A program made the position numbers and the translations under genes. From the NCBI RefSeq assembly GCF_041734645.1, contig NZ_CP162010.1, positions 1,736,001 to 1,800,000 of the forward strand: a stretch of DNA of 64,000 nucleotides. Reading direction: 5' to 3'. Shown here in pieces: positions 48,186-56,721 of the stretch (positions are counted from its first letter, which is position 1; every line of letters begins with the position of its first letter). Source of the DNA: Rodentibacter sp901420285. GTDB taxonomy: Bacteria > Pseudomonadota > Gammaproteobacteria > Enterobacterales > Pasteurellaceae. The notes beneath the pieces are model-generated. The model saw nothing but the letters and a program-made list of their open reading frames with translations. It did no database searches and was not told the origin of the DNA.

Positions 48186-48992
48186 ATGGCAATTAGCACG
48201 ATTTGTATTTTACTGATTTGCGGTCTGTTCACCAATATGGTCTCGGCGATTTTCGGCATCGGCGGAGGCGTATTGATGGTGCCGATCTTACGGACACTTT
48301 TTCCCGAATTACCGCTGCAAATGATTGCCGCCACATCACTTACGATCGTGATGTGTACGGCAACCATTAATTTGCTTTTTTTCCGTCGGCAAAAAATCAA
48401 AATTGATTACCTTAATATGTTGTTCTGGTCAATAGCCATGATTATCGGCATACAAATCGGATTTGAATTAAGTTTCTATTTTTCCAGCTTGATGATTAGC
48501 TTGGTATTTACCGTTAGTCTCAGTGCACTGGCATTAAAAACATTTTTTATGTCTTCACGCGAAGAAAGCCCGAACTGTTCCAAGAGCACCGCATTGGAAC
48601 GCCTAAAAGGCGGCATCAGTTGTTGCGCAGGTGGTTTAGTTGCCGGTATTACCGGCATCGGCGGTGGTTCGATTCTGGCTCCATTGATCGGCCAACTCAA
48701 AGGTGTAAAAACCCAACAAATCGCGGTTTATACCAATTACATGATGATCATCGGCGGTATCGGTAATTTATATGCTTACCTTACGCGCGAAGTCTTATTT
48801 AACGTGACTTTAAGCGGACAATTCGGTTATGTGAATTTTCTGATTGTCGGACTGGTTACCATTGGTTCTTTTGGAATGAGTTTTTTTTCTATGCGTTTAC
48901 GCGGCTTAATATCCCCTGTATTAACCCGAAAATTATTAGCAACAATTTTATTATTAATTGCCGCCTATATGTTCACATTGGAATTTTTATAA
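48186..48992 (+). CDS. TauE/SafE family membrane permease
   Basis: Inner-membrane protein of the TauE/SafE (sulfite exporter-like) family, 268 aa. Eight or so hydrophobic segments; the two internal-repeat signatures IFGIGGGVLMVPIL near residue 21-34 and ITGIGGGSILAPLIGQL near 156-172 are diagnostic. Two ATGs abut; I prefer 48186, which is 6 nt from GGAGG, over 48183, which is only 3 nt away. Substrate unknown; a link to sulfur is suggested by family and by the neighbouring sulfatase-maturase homologue, both weak. A dispersed motif is at 48585-48596. Confidence 0.85.
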   Translation: MAISTICILLICGLFTNMVSAIFGIGGGVLMVPILRTLFPELPLQMIAATSLTIVMCTATINLLFFRRQKIKIDYLNMLFWSIAMIIGIQIGFELSFYFSSLMISLVFTVSLSALALKTFFMSSREESPNCSKSTALERLKGGISCCAGGLVAGITGIGGGSILAPLIGQLKGVKTQQIAVYTNYMMIIGGIGNLYAYLTREVLFNVTLSGQFGYVNFLIVGLVTIGSFGMSFFSMRLRGLISPVLTRKLLATILLLIAAYMFTLEFL

Positions 48993-49004
48993 ATAAACTT
49001 GAAC

Positions 49005-49046
49005 AAAAAACCGCGCTTCGGTCACCCAAAGCGCGGTTTAATTTTT
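49005..49046. terminator. Bidirectional terminator between TauE/SafE gene and rplA
   Basis: AAACCGCGCTT (49008-49018) pairs with AAGCGCGGTTT (49029-49039), 10-nt loop; T-rich on the plus side, A run on the left serving the minus direction. Confidence 0.9.
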
Positions 49047-49061
49047 AAACGACAGTTTAAA

Positions 49062-49751
49062 CTATAAAGAAGCTTGATCGATTGCTACACCGGCACCCAT
49101 CGTGGTAGAAAGGCTAACTTTCTTAATAAAGATACCTTTGGAAGTGGTAGGCTTCGCTTTAGTTAAAGCGGCTAACAACGCTTGAAGGTTTTCTTTTAAT
49201 TGTACTTCGGAGAAGTTCGCTTTACCGATAGTGGTGTGGATGATACCGTTTTTATCATTACGATAACGGATCTGACCGGATTTCGCGTTTTTCACTGCTT
49301 CAGCAACGTTTGGCGTTACGGTACCCACTTTTGGATTCGGCATTAAACCGCGCGGGCCTAATACTTGACCTAACTGACCAACAACGCGCATTGCGTCAGG
49401 AGAAGCGATAACTACGTCGAAGTTCATTTCGCCTTTTTTAACTTGTTCAGCCAAATCTTCCATACCCACTAAATCGGCACCTGCCGCTTTTGCAGCTTCG
49501 GCGTTAGCACCTTGAGTGAACACGGCAACACGCACTTCACGACCGGTACCATGTGGTAATACAGTTGCACCACGTACGTTTTGATCGGATTTACGTGGGT
49601 CAATACCTAAGTTTACTGCAACGTCAACGCTTTCAACGAATTTAGCAGTCGCGAATTGTTTTAATACGGCGATGGCCTCGTTGATCTCGTATGCTTTAGT
49701 AGAATCTACGCCAGCTTTGATTGCTTTCATTTTTTTCGTCAATTTAGCCAT
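49062..49751 (-). CDS. rplA: 50S ribosomal protein L1
   Basis: L1-stalk protein that moves deacylated tRNA and represses its own rplKA operon. 229 aa; signature PDAMRVVGQLGQVLGPRGLMPNPK near residue 118-141 (read in parts). Follows rplK by 4 bp. Confidence 0.98.
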   Translation of the reverse strand: MAKLTKKMKAIKAGVDSTKAYEINEAIAVLKQFATAKFVESVDVAVNLGIDPRKSDQNVRGATVLPHGTGREVRVAVFTQGANAEAAKAAGADLVGMEDLAEQVKKGEMNFDVVIASPDAMRVVGQLGQVLGPRGLMPNPKVGTVTPNVAEAVKNAKSGQIRYRNDKNGIIHTTIGKANFSEVQLKENLQALLAALTKAKPTTSKGIFIKKVSLSTTMGAGVAIDQASL

Positions 49752-49755
49752 CGTA

Positions 49756-50184
49756 TTATTCCTCCACCACTAAGCCCATTGAACGAGCGGTACCGGCGAT
49801 TGATTTCATTTTGGTTTCGATAGTCGCACCGGTCATATCTGCTGCTTTAGTTTCAGCGATTTGACGAACTTGATCTAAAGTGACTTTACCCACTTTATCT
49901 TTGTTCGGTTTACCGGAACCGGATTTAACGCCTGCAGCTTTTTTCAATAAAACTGCTGCCGGCGGAGTTTTAGTTACGAAAGTAAATGAACGGTCTGCAT
50001 ATACAGTGATAACAACCGGAATCGGTAAACCTTTTTCTAAGCTCTCAGTACGCGCGTTGAATGCTTTACAGAATTCCATGATGTTCACCCCTTGTTGACC
50101 TAATGCAGGACCAACCGGCGGTGATGGGTTTGCCATACCTGCTGCAACTTGCAGCTTAACGTAGGCTTGAACTTTTTTTGCCAT
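49756..50184 (-). CDS. rplK: 50S ribosomal protein L11
   Basis: Factor-binding stalk base protein needed for RelA activation. I start at ATG 50184 (MAKKVQAYVKLQV), 142 aa, with GAGGAAAC upstream; the longer frame has no conserved sequence. The prolines PSPPVGPALGQQG near residue 20-33 form the thiostrepton-region switch. First gene of rplKA, separate here from secE-nusG. Confidence 0.98.
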   Translation of the reverse strand: MAKKVQAYVKLQVAAGMANPSPPVGPALGQQGVNIMEFCKAFNARTESLEKGLPIPVVITVYADRSFTFVTKTPPAAVLLKKAAGVKSGSGKPNKDKVGKVTLDQVRQIAETKAADMTGATIETKMKSIAGTARSMGLVVEE

Positions 50185-50345
50185 TTTAGTTTCCTCTGAA
50201 TGGGTGATAACGCTATAAATAGCTCCCCGATGATGTTCGGCGCAACACAATATTGCACCACACAAAAATATGAGCCGGAGATCGGCTCATAAACAGGCTG
50301 CGGATTATAGTTAAAGCGCGACGAATTTTCAAGCGATTTTACGAA

Positions 50346-50375
50346 ATTATAATATGCTCTCCGAACACACCTGAA
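50346..50375 (-). promoter_or_regulatory. Probable rplKA promoter
   Basis: Minus strand perfect TATAAT at 50346-50351, 18-bp spacer, TTCAGG at 50370-50375 as a weak -35. It would give a leader of about 155 nt in which L1 could bind its mimic site. Confidence 0.45.
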
Positions 50376-50392
50376 GATAAATGAAGTCCCCA

Positions 50393-50431
50393 AACAGCAC
50401 CGCATTGAAGCCCCTTTCAATGCGGTACCTA
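50393..50431. repeat. Inverted pair of dispersed motif, one arm decayed
   Basis: AGCACCGCATTG at 50396-50407 faces CAATGCGGTACC at 50418-50429, which differs at the last positions, so only about 9 bp still pair. It lies just upstream of the rplKA promoter and after the nusG terminator. Confidence 0.8.
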
Positions 50432-50512
50432 CGGTATTATCTGCCTTTCAGAAGGTTCTATCCGTAAGCATATCAAACCTTCGCCGAGCCTCTTGAGTTA
50501 GTTAGCTTCTGA

Positions 50513-50551
50513 TAAAAAAATAACCGCACGCTTTTAGGCAGTGCGGTTATT
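50513..50551 (-). terminator. nusG terminator
   Basis: On the minus strand AATAACCGCAC pairs with GTGCGGTTATT (11 bp, 11-nt loop), then a T7 run. Begins 16 nt after the nusG stop. Confidence 0.93.
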
Positions 50552-50566
50552 GAACGCTTTCTTAGA

Positions 50567-51124
50567 TTAATGTGTTTTTTCCACTTGACTGAACTCAAGT
50601 TCAACCGGTGTTGCACGACCGAAAATAGAGACGGACACTTTTAAGCGGCCTTTTTCATAATCTACTTCTTCCACCGTGCCGTTAAAGTCTGCAAACGGAC
50701 CTTCCGTGACGCGAATCTCTTCGCCCGGATGGTATTCGTTACGATGACGCGGTTTATCGGCACTTTGTTCCAAACGATTTAAAATAGCATCCGCTTCACG
50801 TTTAGAAATCGGCGCCGGTTTATCCGGGGTACCACCGATGAAGCCCATTACGCGCGGCACGCTTTTCACTAAATGCCATGTATCATCGTTCATTTCCATT
50901 TCGACTAACACATAGCCCGGGAAAAATTTGCGCTCGCTTTTACGGCGTTTGCCAGCCACATTTTCAACCACTTCTTCAGTCGGCACTAACACTTCACCAA
51001 ACTGATCTTCCATTTGGTATTGTTTAATGTATTCACGCAACGTTAGTGCAACACGGCTTTCAAAACCGGAAAACGCTTGTAATACGTACCAACGCTTTTT
51101 CGATACGGTTGTTTCTTCAGTCAT
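50567..51124 (-). CDS. nusG: Transcription termination/antitermination factor NusG
   Basis: Binds RNA polymerase, Rho and S10. 185 aa; NGN domain starts KKRWYVLQAFSGFE near residue 9 and has FPGYVLVEMEMND; the C-terminal KOW domain has VTEGPFADFNGTVEEVDYEKGRLKV near 130. One base after secE. Operon secE-nusG ends in a terminator before rplK, whereas many genomes read on. Confidence 0.98.
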   Translation of the reverse strand: MTEETTVSKKRWYVLQAFSGFESRVALTLREYIKQYQMEDQFGEVLVPTEEVVENVAGKRRKSERKFFPGYVLVEMEMNDDTWHLVKSVPRVMGFIGGTPDKPAPISKREADAILNRLEQSADKPRHRNEYHPGEEIRVTEGPFADFNGTVEEVDYEKGRLKVSVSIFGRATPVELEFSQVEKTH

Positions 51125-51125
51125 T

Positions 51126-51539
51126 TTAGAATCTCAAATCGGTTAGAAAGTTAATAATTGACACGATAATGGAATCTGTCGCCCAGAAAAATAAAGACGC
51201 AATAACGGTCACACCCATCACGATAAATGTAGTTTGGCGGGTTTCTTGACGAGTCGGCCATACCACTTTACGGGCTTCGTTACGAGCTTCTTTAAAGAAA
51301 CTACGCGCTTTACTGCCTTCATTGGTAATCGCTGCAAAAATAAATGCTAATACAAGGGCGACAGCCATCCCAATCACGCGCACGGGCGCAGAAAAATCTT
51401 TTTGAAAATAGACATTTCCGATCGCGGCGGCAGCAAATAAAACTACAACCAATACCCAAAGTAACGTATTTAGGCCTTTTGATTTAGCTTCTACCGATTC
51501 TTCTGTTTTTTTATTTTTCTCAACAATTTCAGTTGCCAT
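51126..51539 (-). CDS. secE: Protein translocase subunit SecE
   Basis: Essential clamp of the SecYEG channel. 137 aa with three membrane helices as in gammaproteobacteria (near residues 25-43, 48-65 and 105-125), and the conserved amphipathic EARNEARKVVWPTRQET near 85-101. First gene of secE-nusG. Confidence 0.96.
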   Translation of the reverse strand: MATEIVEKNKKTEESVEAKSKGLNTLLWVLVVVLFAAAAIGNVYFQKDFSAPVRVIGMAVALVLAFIFAAITNEGSKARSFFKEARNEARKVVWPTRQETRQTTFIVMGVTVIASLFFWATDSIIVSIINFLTDLRF

Positions 51540-51679
51540 AATTGAATCCGTTTTATTTTAAAAGGGAAGTGGAGGGTAAATTTAAGAACGCGCGATTGTA
51601 ACACTTTCTTTATGCGTTTCCTATTGAAAAATAGAAAACGCAAAGGAAAATCAAATACTCCGCTTTATAGAAATGTTCA

Positions 51680-52930
51680 CTAAGAACGATAAACTAACTT
51701 CGGCGCCTCATTTTCAACGATGGTTGATTCATCCACCACGACTTTTTCAAGATTCTCGATCGACGGCAAATCATACATCGTGTCTAACAGCACGGCTTCC
51801 ACGATAGAACGAAGCCCACGCGCACCGGTTTTACGTTCAAGCGCCTTTTTCGCCATAGCCTTTAACGCTTCCTGAGTAAATTCTAATTCAACATTTTCCA
51901 AGCCGAACAAAGCTTGATATTGTTTAGTAAGCGCATTTTTCGGTTGGGTCAAAATTTGCACCAATGCCTCTTCATCCAATTCGCTTAACGGCGCAATCAT
52001 CGGCAAACGACCAATAAATTCCGGAATTAAACCAAATTTCATTAAATCGTCCGGTTCCACTTGACGGAATAATTCGGATAAAGATTGCTCTTCTTCGTCT
52101 TTTTCCACTTTCGCATCAAAACCGATACCGGTACCAGTTTGCGTACGCTTACCGATAATTTTATCCAAGCCGGCAAACGCTCCGCCGCAAATAAACAGAA
52201 TTTTTGACGTGTCCACCTTCAACATTTCTTGCTGCGGATGTTTGCGCCCGCCTTGCGGTGGCACGGAAGCCACGGTGCCTTCGATGAGTTTCAGCAACGC
52301 TTGTTGTACGCCTTCACCGGATACGTCTCGGGTGATTGAAGCACCTTCCGATTTGCGGCTGATTTTATCGATTTCATCGATGTAAATAATGCCTTGTTCC
52401 GCTTTTGCCGTATCGTACTCACAGTTTTGCAATAATTTTTGCAATACGTTCTCCACGTCTTCGCCCACATAACCGGCCTCGGTTAAGGTTGTCGCATCCG
52501 CCATGGCGAAAGGTACGTTTAAACGGCGCGCCAACGTTTGTGCCAATAACGTTTTACCGCTACCCGTCGGACCGATTAATAAAATATTGCTTTTCCCCAA
52601 TTCCACATCATTGCTTTCATGGTTAGTACGTTGGCGTTTGTAATGATTGTACACCGCGACCGACAGCACTTTTTTCGCGTAATCCTGGCCAATTACATAA
52701 TCATCCAAATGAGCGCGAATCTCATGCGGCGTCGGCAACTTAACATCCTTCTCAGCACCGCATTGACCATCGTCTGCATCATTGGTTTCGGCACTTTCTT
52801 CCAGCATTGAATGACAAAGTTCGATACATTCGTTACAAATATAACCGTCGGTACCGGCGATTAATTTATCGACTTCGCTTTTTTCTTTGCCACAAAAAGA
52901 ACAGTGTAAATCTTTATCTTTGTCTGTCAT
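51680..52930 (-). CDS. clpX: ATP-dependent Clp protease ATP-binding subunit ClpX
   Basis: AAA+ unfoldase that feeds ClpP. N-terminal zinc domain with CSFCGK near residue 10 and CNECIELC near 32; Walker A GPTGSGKTLLAQ near 121; pore loop GYVGEDVE near 153; Walker B IIYIDEIDKI; ClpP-binding IGF loop TGIGFD near 268. 416 aa. 9 bp after clpP. CAATGCGGTGCT at 52754-52765 encodes GQCGAE in the variable linker after the zinc domain, where it adds a cysteine not expected in the family. Confidence 0.97.
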   Translation of the reverse strand: MTDKDKDLHCSFCGKEKSEVDKLIAGTDGYICNECIELCHSMLEESAETNDADDGQCGAEKDVKLPTPHEIRAHLDDYVIGQDYAKKVLSVAVYNHYKRQRTNHESNDVELGKSNILLIGPTGSGKTLLAQTLARRLNVPFAMADATTLTEAGYVGEDVENVLQKLLQNCEYDTAKAEQGIIYIDEIDKISRKSEGASITRDVSGEGVQQALLKLIEGTVASVPPQGGRKHPQQEMLKVDTSKILFICGGAFAGLDKIIGKRTQTGTGIGFDAKVEKDEEEQSLSELFRQVEPDDLMKFGLIPEFIGRLPMIAPLSELDEEALVQILTQPKNALTKQYQALFGLENVELEFTQEALKAMAKKALERKTGARGLRSIVEAVLLDTMYDLPSIENLEKVVVDESTIVENEAPKLVYRS

Positions 52931-52939
52931 TTTTTACCC

Positions 52940-53521
52940 TTAACGTTTAATCAACACGTCATCCACAAGGCCATAGGCTTTAGCTTCTTCGGCTGACATA
53001 AAATTGTCGCGATCCGTATCTTTTTCAATGCGTTCCATAGGCTGCCCGGTGTGGAAGGCTAAACGCTCATTTAAGGTGTGTTTAATTTTTAAGATTTCTT
53101 GTGCGTGAATTTGAATATCCGATGCCTGACCGCGGAACCCACCCAATGGTTGGTGAATCATTACGCGCGCATGCGGTAACGCCGCACGTTTACCCGCAGT
53201 ACCGCCCGCCAATAAAAACGCGCCCATGGAACAGGCTTGCCCCACGCAAAGCGTACGAATATCCGGCTTGACAAATTGCATCGTATCGTAAATCGCCATA
53301 CCCGCCGTGACCGAACCGCCCGGCGAATTGATATAAATATTAATGTCTTTGTTAGGCTCTTCCGATTCCAAAAACAGAAGTTGCGCCACGATTAAGTTTG
53401 CCATGTGATCTTCAACTTCACCGGTTAAAAAAATCACGCGTTCTTTTAATAAACGGGAATAAATGTCGTAAGAACGTTCGCCGCGCGAAGTTTGCTCTAC
53501 GACCATTGGAATTAAACTCAT
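52940..53521 (-). CDS. clpP: ATP-dependent Clp protease proteolytic subunit ClpP
   Basis: Tetradecameric serine protease. Catalytic Ser in GQACSMGAFLLAGG near residue 98, His in ALPHARVMIHQPLGG near 122, Asp near 171. 193 aa; starts SLIPMVVEQTSRGERSYDIYSRLL (read in part). In tig-clpP-clpX order as in E. coli. Confidence 0.98.
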   Translation of the reverse strand: MSLIPMVVEQTSRGERSYDIYSRLLKERVIFLTGEVEDHMANLIVAQLLFLESEEPNKDINIYINSPGGSVTAGMAIYDTMQFVKPDIRTLCVGQACSMGAFLLAGGTAGKRAALPHARVMIHQPLGGFRGQASDIQIHAQEILKIKHTLNERLAFHTGQPMERIEKDTDRDNFMSAEEAKAYGLVDDVLIKR

Positions 53522-53573
53522 TTTCTCACCTACTACGAATAAAATTGTCGATTATTTTACCTGAAATGATGGG

Positions 53574-53617
53574 CAAATAAAAATGCGGCCGCTTTTGTTA
53601 TTGAGCGACCGCACTTT
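53574..53617 (-). terminator. tig terminator
   Basis: On the minus strand AGTGCGGTCGCT pairs, with two wobbles, with AGCGGCCGCATT and ends in TTTTTATTT. The first arm contains a canonical uptake signal (53608-53616). Confidence 0.8.
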
Positions 53618-53631
53618 CAATCAAACCGAAA

Positions 53632-54930
53632 TTAGGCTTGCGGATTCATGATCTCATCGAACGAAGACGCTTTTTCGGTAACCTGCGCCTTCGCAAGCAC
53701 CGCATCCACCGCTTGTTCTTCCAATACTACATTACGAATATTGTTCATTAACTCTTCGTTTTTGCTGTAGTACTCAATAACTTCGGCCGGTTGTTCGTAA
53801 GCAGAAGCGATGTCCGCAATCATCGCTTGCACACGCGCTTCGTCAGCTTTCAATTGATGAGATTTAATCACTTCGGAGAACAACAAACCGACTTGAACAC
53901 GACGTTTGGCCTCAGCTTCAAATAATTCGCGCGGTAATTGCGCTGCTTGTTGTGCGTTACCGCCGAAACGTTGCGCCGCTTGGTTGCGCAACACATCGAT
54001 TTCTTCTTCAACGGCGGAAGTCGGAACTTCAATCGGGTTTTGTTCAAGCAAACCGTTAATCACTTGTTGTTTCACACGAGAAACCAACGCATTTTTTAAT
54101 TCGCGTTCCATATTTTTACGAATTTCCGCACGCAAATCCGCTACAGTTTTAGTGTTCGGACCGAATTTCGCCACGAATTCATCGGTTAATTCAGGCAACA
54201 CCATATTTTCGACTTTTTTCAACGTAATCGCGAATTTTGCTTTTTTACCTTTTAAGTTTTCCGCATGATATGTTTCAGGGAAGGTTACCTCAATATCGAA
54301 TTGTTCGCCCGCTTTGTGACCAACGATACCATCTTCAAAGCCCGGGATCATACGGCCTTGGCCCATGAATAAAACGAAGTCGGATGCTTTGCCACCTTCA
54401 AATTCCGCACCGTCAATTGAACCGCTGAAATCGATGGTTACGCGATCGTCTGCTTTCGCTGCATCATCGGAAACCACCCATGTCGCTTGTTGTTTGCGCA
54501 ATACGTCGATCATTTTATCGATGTCGGCTTCACTAATTTGAACAGTCGGTTTTTCAACCTTGATGTTTTCTAAACCCTGCAATTGAACGTCCGGATACAC
54601 TTCAAAAGTGGCGGTGAAAACCAAATCCTTACCCGGTTCGAAGGTTTCGACGGTGAAAGTTGGACGACCTGCAATATTGATCTTCTCTGCGAGCACCGCA
54701 TTGAAAAAGTGCTGCGGCAATAAATCATTTAACGCGTCTTGACGGATTGATGCGCCGAAACGTTGCTCAATAATGTGAGCCGGTACGTGGCCTTTACGGA
54801 AACCGTCAACCCGCACGTTTTTCGCCGCACGTTTAAATTCTTCGCGCGTTGTTTTTTCAACCGTATCAGCCGGAACAGTGATGACCACACGGCGCTCTAA
54901 GCCTTGGGTCGTTTCAATATTTAATGACAT
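53632..54930 (-). CDS. tig: Trigger factor
   Basis: Ribosome-bound chaperone and prolyl isomerase at the exit tunnel. I start at ATG 54930 (MSLNIETTQGLERR), 432 aa, matching family length. Ribosome-docking GFRKGHVPAHI near residue 43-53; FKBP domain with DRVTIDFSGSIDGAEFEGG near 150; helical arms follow. AGCACCGCATTG at 54692-54703 encodes FNAVLAEK. Confidence 0.97.
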   Translation of the reverse strand: MSLNIETTQGLERRVVITVPADTVEKTTREEFKRAAKNVRVDGFRKGHVPAHIIEQRFGASIRQDALNDLLPQHFFNAVLAEKINIAGRPTFTVETFEPGKDLVFTATFEVYPDVQLQGLENIKVEKPTVQISEADIDKMIDVLRKQQATWVVSDDAAKADDRVTIDFSGSIDGAEFEGGKASDFVLFMGQGRMIPGFEDGIVGHKAGEQFDIEVTFPETYHAENLKGKKAKFAITLKKVENMVLPELTDEFVAKFGPNTKTVADLRAEIRKNMERELKNALVSRVKQQVINGLLEQNPIEVPTSAVEEEIDVLRNQAAQRFGGNAQQAAQLPRELFEAEAKRRVQVGLLFSEVIKSHQLKADEARVQAMIADIASAYEQPAEVIEYYSKNEELMNNIRNVVLEEQAVDAVLAKAQVTEKASSFDEIMNPQA

Positions 54931-55112
54931 TTGTAACCTCAAATTAATGTTGTGCTCGGAAAAACTCCCCCCGAACACATTGTTAAAAATAAGTGATAAA
55001 AAACTGCCAGATTATAGCGAAATAAAATCCGGCAGTCGATAGAAAGTCGAGAAATCAAACTATAAGCGCTTGTTTTGGCGAATTTATCAACAATTTTTCG
55101 GCGCTAAAAAAT

Positions 55113-56045
55113 TTAATTACGATTATCCAACAAGGCTATATGATGTTTGGCTGCGATCCAAGCGCCAACATAGCCCATAATCAAACAGCTCGTCAGCAAG
55201 AAAATCAGTTCCCCGACAGTCAAACCATTTAAATCGAACTGCACAGCGAAAATATCCGTCACATACTTCACCGCGGAGGTGAAGTAGCCGATGATAAAGC
55301 TGCTGAAAATCGCCGCAACAAACCCGCCGAGTAGTGCATAAATCATACCGGTATAAAGATAAGGACGAAGAATGAACTGATCCGTCGCCCCCAGAAGTTT
55401 CATTACATCAATGCCGGCACGACTGCTGTAAACGTCGGAACGAATACTGTTGCCGATGACCAGGAATACCGCAACAGTCATCAGCACCGTGCAGAAAATC
55501 GCCACATGCGCCACTAACCACGAAAGTGCCGTCAATTTTTCCATCCAGTCATTGTCCAAACGAACTTCTTGCACGCCTTTGATTTTATTTAAAGCGGCAC
55601 GTAATTCTTCGCGTTTTTCAGACACATTAAATTCTTTGAGCGGTTTCACCATCACCACCGCAGGCAATGGATTATCGTCCAATACGTCTAATTCTTCGCC
55701 AAAACCGGACCAGCTTTTAAATTCCTTCAGACTCTCTTGACGCGACACGTAATGAAGAGATTCCACGCCTTCTTGTTGGCGAATTTTTTCCACCACCAGA
55801 TTCGCGTCTTCTTCACTCAAATTTTTGTGTAAATAAATCGTCAATTCGCTTTCCGGATAAAATTGTGTGGTCGCCAAATGTAAATTTTTCCACATTAAAT
55901 AGCTGACCGTCGGAATGGTAAGCGAAACGGCGATCACCAAAATCGTGAGCAATGTACCGAATTTACGTCGCCGTAAATCTTTCCATACCGCACACAGCTG
56001 GTAAATCGTTTGCACTAAAAATGAGGCTTCAGTATGTCGACTCAT
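55113..56045 (-). CDS. ftsX: Cell division protein FtsX
   Basis: Membrane partner of FtsE that activates septal amidases through EnvC. Start at ATG 56045 (MSRHTEASF) with AAGGAT upstream, about 310 aa; a longer frame would run into ftsE. One helix near residue 40-60, a periplasmic domain (QFYPESELTIYLHKNLSEEDAN), then three helices. Follows ftsE by 10 bp. Confidence 0.95.
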   Translation of the reverse strand: MSRHTEASFLVQTIYQLCAVWKDLRRRKFGTLLTILVIAVSLTIPTVSYLMWKNLHLATTQFYPESELTIYLHKNLSEEDANLVVEKIRQQEGVESLHYVSRQESLKEFKSWSGFGEELDVLDDNPLPAVVMVKPLKEFNVSEKREELRAALNKIKGVQEVRLDNDWMEKLTALSWLVAHVAIFCTVLMTVAVFLVIGNSIRSDVYSSRAGIDVMKLLGATDQFILRPYLYTGMIYALLGGFVAAIFSSFIIGYFTSAVKYVTDIFAVQFDLNGLTVGELIFLLTSCLIMGYVGAWIAAKHHIALLDNRN

Positions 56046-56055
56046 CGTTTTATCC

Positions 56056-56712
56056 TTAATAACGTAAATAGCCTTGCTCAAGTACCAAGCAAGGTTTCGG
56101 TTTTTGGCGAATCAAATCAATATCATGCGTGGCGATTAATACCGTCATCCCCAATCGATTGAATTCTTCAAATAAATTAAAAATCCCCAAAGAAAGCTCG
56201 TCATCCAAATTCCCGGTCGGCTCATCCGCCAATAAAAGCTGCGGTTTATGAACAATTGCACGCGCAATATCGACGCGTTGCTGTTCCCCACCGGAAATTT
56301 GCGTTGGCAAATAGTGTGCCTTATTCCGTAACCCCACCCGATCTAACGATGCCATAGCACGAGAATGCGCATCTTTAGGATGCATTCCGGCAATAATCAA
56401 GGGCAATGCGACATTTTCCAGCGCGCTTCGATCCGTCAATAAACGATAATCTTGATGAACCATACCGATCTGGCGACGCAAAAACGGAATTTCATATTTC
56501 GACAAACGGGTAATCTCATGGCCGTTAAACCAAATCTGCCCCGCATTGGCTTTTTCCATTCCCATAATCAATTTCAGCAGCGTACTTTTACCCGCCCCGG
56601 AATGACCGACCAAATAAGTCATACTGCCCACCGGCAAATGAAAATTCACCCCTTGCAAGGCCGGTTGCGTCGCACCGTGATAGGCTTTAGAAACATTAGA
56701 AAACTTAATCAC
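56056..56712 (-). CDS. ftsE: Cell division ATP-binding protein FtsE
   Basis: ABC ATPase of the FtsEX complex. Walker A GHSGAGKS near residue 36-43, signature ISGGEQQRVDIARA near 141, Walker B LLLADEPTGNLD near 160, H-loop IATHD. 218 aa. Follows ftsY by 9 bp in ftsY-ftsE-ftsX. Confidence 0.97.
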   Translation of the reverse strand: MIKFSNVSKAYHGATQPALQGVNFHLPVGSMTYLVGHSGAGKSTLLKLIMGMEKANAGQIWFNGHEITRLSKYEIPFLRRQIGMVHQDYRLLTDRSALENVALPLIIAGMHPKDAHSRAMASLDRVGLRNKAHYLPTQISGGEQQRVDIARAIVHKPQLLLADEPTGNLDDELSLGIFNLFEEFNRLGMTVLIATHDIDLIRQKPKPCLVLEQGYLRY

Positions 56713-56721
56713 CGTTTTTCC

